DNA from: Collinsella sp.
Lineage (GTDB): Bacteria; Actinomycetota; Coriobacteriia; Coriobacteriales; Coriobacteriaceae
Direction: 5' to 3'
Assembly: GCA_019414515.1 (NCBI GenBank)
Contig: DXLX01000038.1
Span: 1-64,000 of the forward strand
Length of the DNA stretch: 64,000 nt
Shown: positions 32,845-40,109 of the stretch, one piece after another
How positions within the stretch are numbered: position 1 is the stretch's first letter
How the letters are laid out: every line of letters starts with the position of its first letter
The notes under the pieces: generated by a model
The model's input: the letters and a program-made list of their open reading frames with translations, nothing else
Databases searched by the model: none
What the model was told of the DNA's origin: nothing
Translations under genes and position numbers: made by a program

Positions 32845-33424
32845 CGCAGGACTCCTCAGAGGTCTCGGCGGGCGTATAGGTGTAATACTGAGCCGGCTTG
32901 GATACAGACTTCTGACCATCATCGTCGCCCGCGGCGGCCTCGTCCTCGCCAATTAGGACGCGCTCGGTAGGCTGCTCGGCCTCCGCAGCGGCAGCGGCGA
33001 GCTTGCGATCGGCGTCGGCTGCAGGAGCCTTCACCTTATTGAAGAGCTTCTGCACAGCACCGGCGGCAGAGTCGGTCACGCTCGACACAGCATTGCTGGC
33101 CTCGGCCATGCTGCCCGTAACCTCGGAAATGTCGCGAACCACGGCTTCGACCTCTACGAGATTGGAGGTAAGGGCATCAACTGCCGTCTTGCTCGACTTA
33201 AGCAGCGGCTCCATCTGGGCAAGCGCCGGCGTAAGCTCATCGACAGCGCCATCGAGCTTTGCCACCACAGGCTGAGCCTCGGCGATGGTGTTGTTGAGGT
33301 CGTTCACGGTCTTATCGAGCGAGTCGACAACATTGCGGGTCTTGCGCAGGGTAAGCGCGAGCTCAGCGATGGCCCACACGCCGGCAACGGCGAGCAGCAG
33401 CAGGGCGATTTGAATGGGACTCAT
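32837..33424 (-). CDS. DUF948-containing membrane-anchored coiled-coil protein
   Basis: 195 residues. One N-terminal membrane helix (IQIALLLLAVAGVWAIAELAL) is followed by a long coiled coil (about 25-130) of the DUF948/YtxG type (LDKTVNDLNNTIAEAQPVVAKL), then a disordered acidic tail. YtxG-like proteins belong to general stress regulons in Bacillus. It is the first gene of the overlapping unit DUF948, RsbW-like, sigma, AI-2E, which supports a stress-response context. Confidence 0.83.
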   Translation of the reverse strand: MSPIQIALLLLAVAGVWAIAELALTLRKTRNVVDSLDKTVNDLNNTIAEAQPVVAKLDGAVDELTPALAQMEPLLKSSKTAVDALTSNLVEVEAVVRDISEVTGSMAEASNAVSSVTDSAAGAVQKLFNKVKAPAADADRKLAAAAAEAEQPTERVLIGEDEAAAGDDDGQKSVSKPAQYYTYTPAETSEESCDE

Positions 33425-33503
33425 ACAAGCCTCCCGGAAGAATCGAAATACAGACGCTTTTCATGGTACCCCAAAGGGGACCGAACATGCCAAGAGCAGC
33501 AAC

Positions 33504-33515
33504 GTGGGACAAAAT
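33504..33515. repeat. Half-copy of the GTGGGACAAAAT word
   Basis: GTGGGACAAAAT in the 100-base gap between rarA and the DUF948 gene matches one arm of the palindrome at 16579-16612. No opposite arm follows. Confidence 0.4.
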
Positions 33516-33524
33516 TATCAGCAG

Positions 33525-34874
33525 CTACCTCGGTGCATTCCCGCTGCGGTCTCGTTCGCTTTGCTCTACGCGCCACTCTTCCCAGCCGCGCCCGGCAGGC
33601 TGCCAAAATGCACCGCGTTCCAAGCCTTCGGGCAAATAGCGCTGATCGACCCAGCCTTCGGGATAATCATGTGGATACTTATACACACCGTATTCATCGC
33701 TGCCCGGGCGATGGCGATCGCGCAGATAACTCGGCACCTCGCGAAGCCCACTAGAATGGATATCGGCCAGCGCCGCATCGATCGAAGCCTCACACGCGTT
33801 GGATTTTGGCGCCAAGCACACATAGAGTGCAGCCTGAGCCAGGTTAATGCGGCACTCGGGATAGCCAATGACCTCGGCAGACTTAAACGCGGCATGCGCC
33901 ACCAAAAGCGCCTGCGGGTCGGCGTTGCCAACATCCTCAGAAGCGTGAATCATAATGCGGCGAGCGATAAACTTAGGATCCTCCCCAGCATCGATCATGC
34001 GCGCGAGCCAATAGATCGTGGCATCGGGGTCACTACCGCGCATGGACTTGATGAACGCACTGATGATGTCGTAGTGCATGTCGCCGTTTTTGTCATACGT
34101 AAAGCCGCGACGCGGGTTGGCAATCTTCACGTCATCCACGGTGATGGGATAGCGCTCCCCCGCCGCAGGCGCTGGCGTTCCCTCGGTATCGGGACGCGTG
34201 ACGGCAATCTCGCTCGCAAGCTCGAGCGTCGTGAGCGCCGAGCGAGCGTCACCCGCTGCCAGCGTGCAAATGGTCTTGACCGTATCCTCATCGGCCGAGA
34301 ACTTTCCGTTCAAGCCCTGTGGTGCCTCGAGCGCACGCTCAATAAGCGTGGCGATATCCTCATCCTTCAGATGTTCAAGCTCCACCACGCGCCCGCGCGA
34401 CAACAGTGCCGAGTTGACCTCAAAGTACGGGTTCTCTGTCGTAGCGCCAATCATAATGACGGTACGGTTCTCAACTGCATGCAGCAGGGCATCCTGCTGC
34501 GACTTAGAGAAGCGGTGAATCTCATCGATGAATAGAATGGTGCGGCGGTCGTACGTATTCAGGCGCGTCTTGGCCTCATCAATCACACGACGCAGGTCCT
34601 TCACGGTACCCGTGACGGCGCTGACCTCAACAAACTCGCTCTTGGTATGGTTGGCGATAATGTGGGCCAGCGTCGTCTTGCCCGTACCGGCAGGCCCGTA
34701 CAGAATCACGCTCGAAAGCACGTCGTGCTCGATCGCGGCACGCAGCCATGAACCCTTACCGACGGCCTTTTGCTGGCCCACGTACTCGTCGAGCGAATTG
34801 GGGCGCATGCGCACCGCAAGCGGCGCATTCTGAAAGGAACGCTCGCGCGTCGAAGCAGAAAAAAGGTCGTCCAT
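33525..34874 (-). CDS. rarA: Replication-associated recombination protein A (RarA/MgsA)
   Basis: 449 residues. AAA+ ATPase related to clamp loaders: Walker A YGPAGTGKTTLAHIIA (about 55-70), Walker B RTILFIDEIHRFSKSQQD, sensor 1 IGATTENPYFEVN. The C-terminal tetramerisation domain contains MRGSDPDATIYWLARMIDAGEDP and ends near YKYPHDYPEGWV. It acts at stalled forks. The start is ATG 34874 (MDDLFSAS); 34880 is possible, and the ribosome site is weak either way. Confidence 0.94.
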   Translation of the reverse strand: MDDLFSASTRERSFQNAPLAVRMRPNSLDEYVGQQKAVGKGSWLRAAIEHDVLSSVILYGPAGTGKTTLAHIIANHTKSEFVEVSAVTGTVKDLRRVIDEAKTRLNTYDRRTILFIDEIHRFSKSQQDALLHAVENRTVIMIGATTENPYFEVNSALLSRGRVVELEHLKDEDIATLIERALEAPQGLNGKFSADEDTVKTICTLAAGDARSALTTLELASEIAVTRPDTEGTPAPAAGERYPITVDDVKIANPRRGFTYDKNGDMHYDIISAFIKSMRGSDPDATIYWLARMIDAGEDPKFIARRIMIHASEDVGNADPQALLVAHAAFKSAEVIGYPECRINLAQAALYVCLAPKSNACEASIDAALADIHSSGLREVPSYLRDRHRPGSDEYGVYKYPHDYPEGWVDQRYLPEGLERGAFWQPAGRGWEEWRVEQSERDRSGNAPR

Positions 34875-34934
34875 AGCCATCCCGTGTATCAATCAAAAAC
34901 GTTTTCCACTAACAGTATACCGAATTAATACGAA

Positions 34935-36182
34935 CTACCGTTCGTTAATATAGGTACGGTGCGGAAACTCCAGACCAGGGAACAGCTTGCTCGTCAGCTC
35001 GCAGAAATAACCGTCCGTCATGCTCGCGATATAATCCACCACGGCTTGATCCTTGTCGTCCTGCCAGGCATAGGTGCGATCATAGTAGGAAAGCTGCTGC
35101 TCAATGCGCGAAATATGGTGCTTAAAGATGTAAGAGGACTCGTCGCCACTGTTAAGATCCCGCAGGCAACGGTCGTAGAGCTTTACGAACGCCTCGCGCA
35201 GCTCCGCCTCGGAATCGCCTTCGATACCGCCCTTGCTATAGATCTTCTCGTAGTTCTCGCGCTTGGCTCGGCGAATTTCCTCAAACAGGTCCTCGCTCAT
35301 CCCGATGCGCGGCTTACCATAGCTGTGCTCAACGATATCGATGGAGGCATGCGTGAGGATCCAACTGTTGTAGGCACCGCCCCGGCCATCATCAAAAGCG
35401 TCGGGCGAAAGCAGGCCCGCCGCGATCGCATCCTGACGGTCACGACCGACGTAGGCAAGAATATCCGAGATGCGAACGACGCAGCCCTCGAGCGTCATGG
35501 GACGCAGATGCTCAATTGCGCTATAGCCCGTGGCAATGCAATCCTCAACCGTCTGGTCAAACTGGTCAAAGGAGCCCATGTCCGAGAGCTCAAACACACG
35601 TTGCTCGTACTCGCCGTTATGGCATAGCACGCCGTCGAGCGTCTGGAGCGACACGTTGCGGCCGTACAGTGCGTCGAGCACGCGGACCGACTGCACGTTA
35701 TGGAAAAAATAACGCCCCGTACGCTCATGATAGATATCGTTGAGGAAGCGCTCGCCGGCATGGCCGAAAGGCGTGTGTCCCAAGTCGTGACCCAGGCCAA
35801 TCGCCTCGATCAGATCGCAATTGAGCCCCAGGGCGCGACCGATATCGCGCGCAATGCGGGAGACGAGCTGCACGTGCAAACCGCGGCGTGACAGATCGTC
35901 ATTGCTACGGAAGCTAAAGACCTGCGTTTTGCCTGCATAACGGGTGTACGCCGGAAGATGAAGTATCTTTTCAGTATCGCGCATAAACGCCGGACGCATA
36001 AGCGTGCCTTTGTCGGCGGCGCGATCAATACGACGAATGACCTGATCGTCGTTGCAACGATACGGGTTGACATAGCCCGAAGCACGATCGGCGGCAATGC
36101 GCTCGACAAGCTCGGGCGACAACGCCGAGGGAATACGGTCCATGCGCGCCTTAATGACGGCCGTTTCTTGATTAGTTGCCAT
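34935..36182 (-). CDS. dGTPase-like HD-domain triphosphohydrolase
   Basis: 415 residues. HD metal site: AIGLGHDLGHTPFGHAGERFL (about 110-130). The family N-terminal signature FRSNDDLSRRGLHVQLVSRIAR lies just before it, where one more often sees R-L-x-x-KTQV. It probably cleaves dGTP or other dNTPs to the nucleoside and triphosphate. ATG 36182 follows AAGGAG. Residues 1-60 (including YRCNDDQVIRR) are typical of the Gram-positive type. It lies between rarA and the A24 peptidase, all on the minus strand. Confidence 0.87.
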   Translation of the reverse strand: MATNQETAVIKARMDRIPSALSPELVERIAADRASGYVNPYRCNDDQVIRRIDRAADKGTLMRPAFMRDTEKILHLPAYTRYAGKTQVFSFRSNDDLSRRGLHVQLVSRIARDIGRALGLNCDLIEAIGLGHDLGHTPFGHAGERFLNDIYHERTGRYFFHNVQSVRVLDALYGRNVSLQTLDGVLCHNGEYEQRVFELSDMGSFDQFDQTVEDCIATGYSAIEHLRPMTLEGCVVRISDILAYVGRDRQDAIAAGLLSPDAFDDGRGGAYNSWILTHASIDIVEHSYGKPRIGMSEDLFEEIRRAKRENYEKIYSKGGIEGDSEAELREAFVKLYDRCLRDLNSGDESSYIFKHHISRIEQQLSYYDRTYAWQDDKDQAVVDYIASMTDGYFCELTSKLFPGLEFPHRTYINER

Positions 36183-36213
36183 GGCATGCTCCTTAAGAAG
36201 GATGCGCAATCGG

Positions 36214-36636
36214 TTACAAAGTGCAGCCCACGACCTCGATTATGGCAAAAATCGGCACTAAAAACGGGAGCAATGGCAGGGAGCGCGATTTTGTGAAGAG
36301 GCAGGAGAGGGCCAGGGCCAGGAGTGCGACGGCAAATGCCACGATGCCACCCATAGGGTCGAGCGTGCAAAGCGCGAAGAGCGCCTTGGCATCCCCCATG
36401 CCGATGCCCGGCGCGTGGCGAAGGCGCCGCCAGAGCGACTCAGTGAGCACAAGGGCAAGGTAGACGATGACCGCAAGACCGGCGTGGTCAAGCGCTGTGT
36501 TCAAACCGAGGTCGAGCCAAACGCCCGCCAACGCCGCCACGGCACATGCGCCGGCAAGCCCATTGGGAAACCGTCGCTCTAGGGCATCAATTGCCACGCC
36601 GGCAAAGATGCAAATCCAAAACGGGATATAGACCAT
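36214..36636 (-). CDS. Prepilin peptidase-like A24 aspartic protease
   Basis: 140 residues with about five membrane segments. Both catalytic aspartates of the A24 family are visible: DALERRFPN (about 17-25) and GIGMGDAKALFAL. The size fits the short TadV/CpaA type without the N-methylation domain. AGGAGG precedes ATG 36636. No pilin, ATPase or assembly gene is adjacent, so the substrate must be encoded elsewhere. Confidence 0.82.
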   Translation of the reverse strand: MVYIPFWICIFAGVAIDALERRFPNGLAGACAVAALAGVWLDLGLNTALDHAGLAVIVYLALVLTESLWRRLRHAPGIGMGDAKALFALCTLDPMGGIVAFAVALLALALSCLFTKSRSLPLLPFLVPIFAIIEVVGCTL

Positions 36637-36662
36637 CGGACTCCTCCTCGAGCTGCATCGCA

Positions 36663-36709
36663 AAAGCAAAAACCACCACAAAGGTGCCTGTCCCCTTTGC
36701 GGTGGTTTT
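36663..36709 (-). terminator. Intrinsic terminator of the GT2 gene
   Basis: On the minus strand the stem AAACCACCGCAAAGG pairs with CCTTTGTGGTGGTTT and is followed by TTGCTTTTG. The stem word ACCACCACAAAGGTGC nearly recurs at the terminator at 44486, so this is one of a repeated kind. Confidence 0.8.
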
Positions 36710-36717
36710 GGTGGTGG

Positions 36718-38013
36718 TTATTTGGCGCCTTGCATGACCTCGTCAAGGGTAACGTTGACGGCGTGCTGGGTAGGAACCCAGTCGACCTTCAGGAACAGCG
36801 CGGCCACCGTGATGGGGATATAGCTGAACATAAAGATCGGGAAGGTAAACAGGTTAGTCACCAGACGCCACTTTTGCGCGCAGTGAATGTGCTTGTACTC
36901 AAAGATAGTCGTGAGCAGCGCCAGGATAAAGAAGGTCTGATACATCATGGCGAAGGTCATAATGAGCGAAGCGGCGCACGCCTGCATCTCGACTTCGGTA
37001 GCCAAGAAACCATGCGAAAGGCCACCCACAATCAAGAACGTCGCATTAGCGAGCATCGAGATCAGCGATAGCAGCATACCCGGGGCGATCGTCATGAACA
37101 TGTCGTAGGCGGCAAAGCGATGATAGCGGAACGTCGACTTGACCAGATGCTTACCGTAGGTAAAGAACACCTGGTAAAAGCCCTTGGTCCAGCGCATACG
37201 CTGCTTCCAGGATGCCTTGAACGTCACGGGTTGCTCGTCAAAGAACTCCGCCGGCGCATAGCCAATGCGAATACCGTGAATAGCGCAGAACGTAGTGAAC
37301 TGAATGTCCTCGGTCAGCGTGTGGAACTGCCAACCGTGCATGCCCTCGATAACGCTTGACGAGATAAGGTAACCCGAACCCGAAACAGCGCAGGACGTCT
37401 TGCAGATATTACGCGCGTTGTTGAGGAAGCGCGCCTCGCGTAGATACCACGTGGCATTAGCTGCCGAGATCCACGAGCTGCCGAAGTTCTTGGAATTGCG
37501 ATAGCTCGTGACCACATGGAAGCCCTGGTCAAAGGCATCATTCATCTTGGAAACGTAATCGCGGGAGATAACGTTATCGGCATCGAAGATAAAGTAGCCC
37601 TCAAACGTGTCGGGATACTCGTTGAGAATGCGGTCGAAGCCAAAGTCCATGACCCAGCTCTTGCCCTTGCGGGCCAGGTCATTGCGCTCGTAAACAATGG
37701 CACCGGCCTCGCGCGCGAGCTGCGCCGTGTTGTCGGTGCAGGCATCGGCGACCACGAAAACCTCGATGAGCTCGGACGGATAATCCTGGTCCTTGATGGA
37801 GCGAACAAGGTTGGCGATCACGGCCTCCTCATTATGCGCCGCAATAAAAAAGGCATAGCGATGGAGTTTTTTGGCCTTGGGAGGCGCGACCTCGCCACGA
37901 AGAGCGCCAATGACAAAGAAGACCACCTGGTACAGAAAGCAGACCGTGAGCAGCGTGACGACAATCTGGTTGAAGATCACGATGGGTGTGTTGGTTTGTA
38001 AAAAGGCGAGCAT
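36718..38013 (-). CDS. GT2-family membrane glycosyltransferase
   Basis: 431 residues. An N-terminal membrane helix precedes the GT-A domain: FIAAHNEEAVIANLVRSI, VVADACTDNT, and FDADNVIS with the metal-binding DAD. LTEDIQFT supplies the catalytic ED, and KQRMRWTKG the Q-x-x-R-W motif of processive synthases. Three or four membrane helices end the protein. It probably builds a polysaccharide or glycolipid head group; the sugar is unknown. ATG 38013 is chosen because GGGAG precedes it. It has its own terminator. Confidence 0.88.
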   Translation of the reverse strand: MLAFLQTNTPIVIFNQIVVTLLTVCFLYQVVFFVIGALRGEVAPPKAKKLHRYAFFIAAHNEEAVIANLVRSIKDQDYPSELIEVFVVADACTDNTAQLAREAGAIVYERNDLARKGKSWVMDFGFDRILNEYPDTFEGYFIFDADNVISRDYVSKMNDAFDQGFHVVTSYRNSKNFGSSWISAANATWYLREARFLNNARNICKTSCAVSGSGYLISSSVIEGMHGWQFHTLTEDIQFTTFCAIHGIRIGYAPAEFFDEQPVTFKASWKQRMRWTKGFYQVFFTYGKHLVKSTFRYHRFAAYDMFMTIAPGMLLSLISMLANATFLIVGGLSHGFLATEVEMQACAASLIMTFAMMYQTFFILALLTTIFEYKHIHCAQKWRLVTNLFTFPIFMFSYIPITVAALFLKVDWVPTQHAVNVTLDEVMQGAK

Positions 38014-38095
38014 GCAGGCTCCCAGCAACGCGTAACGTAAACAATCGTATATCTTACCGCAGGCTTACCGAGTTCAAGAAACCACCTAATACTGG

Positions 38096-39109
38096 CTAGG
38101 CTTCGAGAAGACCGAGCTGCGGAACGATTTCATCTCCAACGGCCGTGCGACCGAGCGAGCGCGGAGCCAGATCGTCGAGAACCGCAGCGAGATCCCACGG
38201 CAACTCGTCGCGGCACTCAATGCGCTCCCCCGTCACGGGATGGTCGAACGCCACGCGCCAGGAATGAAGGAACTGCCTGGTCAGGCCCTGGTCGGCGCGC
38301 GCATCGCACTTGCCGTAGAGTGGATCGCCCACGCAGGCGTGGTTGATATGACGCATATGCACGCGAATCTGGTGCGTGCGACCGGTAAACAGATGGCACT
38401 CAACGAGCGTATAGCCGTCGTCAAAACGCATGGAATCGAAGCGCTCGAGGACCTTAAAGGTCGTAATGGCCTGGCGGGCGAAAGGATCGTCAGAAACCGC
38501 CATCTTGACACGGTCGCGCGTCGATCGGGCAATACCGGTATTGATGGTGCCCTCGTCCATGGCGATGTGCCCGTGGACAAGCGTGATATAGCGGCGGTCG
38601 AGCGTACGCGTGCGAATGAGATTTTGAAGCGCGCGCTGGGTGTCGTCGTCTTTTGCCGCGAGCATAAGGCCCGAGGTATCGCGATCCAGGCGATGCACGA
38701 TGCCGGGGCGGTCCTCACCCTGCACGGTACCAAGATGATCGATACCGCAGTGGTAGACCAAGGCGTTCGCAAGCGTGCCGCTCTCGTGGCCGTGGGCGGG
38801 ATGGCACACCAGCCCGCGCTGCTTGGAGAGCACAATGAGATAGTCGTCCTCATAGCGAATGTCGAGCGGGATGGCCTCGGGAATCACATCGGTGGGATCG
38901 TGCGGCTCGGGCAGGTCGACCGAGATGCGGTCACCGGCGCGTACGGCATACTTTTTTGACAGACAGGTCTCGCCGTTCACGATTACGGCGCCGCCCTCGA
39001 TCAAATGCGCGCAGGCAGAGCGCGTGGGGCAGCCGTCGTTGGCACCCAGAAAGCCGTCGAGACGCTGGCCAGAGCAATCGTCGGCAACAAGAATATGGAT
39101 GTCGGCCAT
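38096..39109 (-). CDS. rluD: RluA/RluD-family 23S rRNA pseudouridine synthase
   Basis: 337 residues. The N-terminal S4-like domain has GQRLDGFLGAND and NGETCLSKKYAVRAGDRI. The catalytic core has IVHRLDRDTSGLMLAAK, whose first Asp of RLDRDT is catalytic, and later GRTHQIRVHM. It follows lspA with a 1-base overlap; lspA-rluD is a widespread pairing. Which uridines it modifies cannot be told from the sequence. Confidence 0.93.
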   Translation of the reverse strand: MADIHILVADDCSGQRLDGFLGANDGCPTRSACAHLIEGGAVIVNGETCLSKKYAVRAGDRISVDLPEPHDPTDVIPEAIPLDIRYEDDYLIVLSKQRGLVCHPAHGHESGTLANALVYHCGIDHLGTVQGEDRPGIVHRLDRDTSGLMLAAKDDDTQRALQNLIRTRTLDRRYITLVHGHIAMDEGTINTGIARSTRDRVKMAVSDDPFARQAITTFKVLERFDSMRFDDGYTLVECHLFTGRTHQIRVHMRHINHACVGDPLYGKCDARADQGLTRQFLHSWRVAFDHPVTGERIECRDELPWDLAAVLDDLAPRSLGRTAVGDEIVPQLGLLEA

Positions 39110-39690
39110 TAACGCTCATTCCTTTCGCGAATCTTGCGGGCACGCTCCCCACGCTGCTTGGCTTTGCGCTTAGCGCGGGCCTCATCACGGGCATTGAGCT
39201 CAGCAGTCGCATCGACCTCGCGAGCGGCGGGACTCAAGAAAATGTAACCGATAAGCGCCAGCACAACACCGACCGTAATGCCGATATCGGCCACATTGAA
39301 GACGGGAAAGTCGATGAAGGTGGTGGCAATAAAATCGGTCACGAAGCCAAAGGCCAAACGATCGATAGCGTTGCCGATAGCACCGCCCGCAACCATCGCC
39401 ATGCCCACAACCTCAAGATGGGCGAGATGAGGTGCACGAACGAGGTACACGGCAATAGCGACAATGACCGCCAGCGCCAGCACGGCAAACGCGATGCCAT
39501 GCCCCTCGCCCATGCTAAAGGCAGCGCCGATATTGCGGACAAACAGGAAGTCGATCACGCCGGGGATGACGGTCACATGCAGTGCATCGCCCACGGCACG
39601 AACCGCAAGCTTGGTCAACTGGTCAACAAGCAGCACAACCAGCGCCACCCCACCAGCAACACCCAACCGCCAACCCAAAGGCGGCGTCAT
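39109..39690 (-). CDS. lspA: Lipoprotein signal peptidase (SPase II)
   Basis: 193 residues, four membrane helices. Family motifs: VDQLTKLAV, RNIGAAFSM, and the two catalytic aspartates in GNAIDRLAFGFVTDF and FPVFNVADIGITVG. A basic cytoplasmic tail of about 35 residues (RAKRKAKQRGERARK) is longer than usual. It processes lipoproteins such as those at 29-2138. The start is ATG 39690; a TTG at 39708 with AGGGGA upstream is an alternative. Confidence 0.93.
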   Translation of the reverse strand: MTPPLGWRLGVAGGVALVVLLVDQLTKLAVRAVGDALHVTVIPGVIDFLFVRNIGAAFSMGEGHGIAFAVLALAVIVAIAVYLVRAPHLAHLEVVGMAMVAGGAIGNAIDRLAFGFVTDFIATTFIDFPVFNVADIGITVGVVLALIGYIFLSPAAREVDATAELNARDEARAKRKAKQRGERARKIRERNER

Positions 39691-39819
39691 ATCCCCAGTA
39701 CGACCCAAATCAATCCCCTGCCCTCAGAACAATCGGATTCCGTTGAACGCAATTAACCATCTTATATTGCCATACGCAGAGCGCACGACATATCCACCAA
39801 CGCAAGCGAAATAACCAGC

Positions 39820-39858
39820 ACAAAACGAAAGCGACATTCCGAAAAACAGAATGCCGCT
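39820..39858 (-). terminator. Possible terminator downstream of ileS
   Basis: On the minus strand the stem AGCGGCATTC/GAATGTCGCT (one mismatch) is followed by TTCGTTTTG. The U-tract is imperfect. It lies between ileS and lspA. Confidence 0.45.
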
Positions 39859-39873
39859 TAAATATGACACAGG

Positions 39874-39929
39874 TAGTCGTTGGGGACGTTCTTGTTTGAC
39901 TAGTCGTTTAAGAACGTCCCCAACGACTA
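39874..39929. repeat. Hairpin TAGTCGTTGGGGACGTTCTT with CTTGTTTGAC loop
   Basis: Near-perfect 20-base arms flank a short loop beginning CTTGTTTGAC. The same loop word follows the left arm of the unrelated-stem repeat at 47571-47640. It has no U-tract in either direction. Confidence 0.75.
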
Positions 39930-39967
39930 GGTCCATAGAAACGCCGCATTACCGTCATCAACAGCGA

Positions 39968-40065
39968 AAACGTCCCTAAGCGAGCAAGGTGACGTGAAAG
40001 AGGAGGGAAGCGTACTTTGGTACGCGACCGACGATTGAACGTCAGATTGCCGCTTAGGAGCGTTT
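39968..40065. repeat. 98-base three-level palindrome downstream of ileS
   Basis: Outer arms AAACGTCCCTAAGCG and CGCTTAGGAGCGTTT (two mismatches) enclose GCAAGGTGACGT and ACGTCAGATTGC. A central hairpin GCGTAC-TTTG-GTACGC sits at 40010-40025. It looks like a small structured mobile repeat or an RNA element. The 415-base gap 39691-40105 holds only this, two other palindromes and a weak terminator. Confidence 0.7.
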
Positions 40066-40074
40066 GCAGCGTCG

Positions 40075-40109
40075 GTAGGTTACGGCGTTCTACGAACGCC
40101 GTAACCTAC
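40075..40109. repeat. Perfect palindrome overlapping the ileS stop codon
   Basis: GTAGGTTACGGCGTTC, a 3-base loop, then its exact complement. The ileS stop (40106-40108) lies in the arm. There is no U-tract, so 3'-end protection is more likely than intrinsic termination. Confidence 0.65.

Noticed and set aside
32837..33424. Methyl-accepting chemotaxis protein
   Set aside because: One membrane helix and a coil with many Ala, Val and Leu residues, but no signalling hairpin; DUF948 fits better.
39691..40105. CRISPR array
   Set aside because: The repeats are inverted pairs of different sequence, not direct repeats with spacers of constant length.
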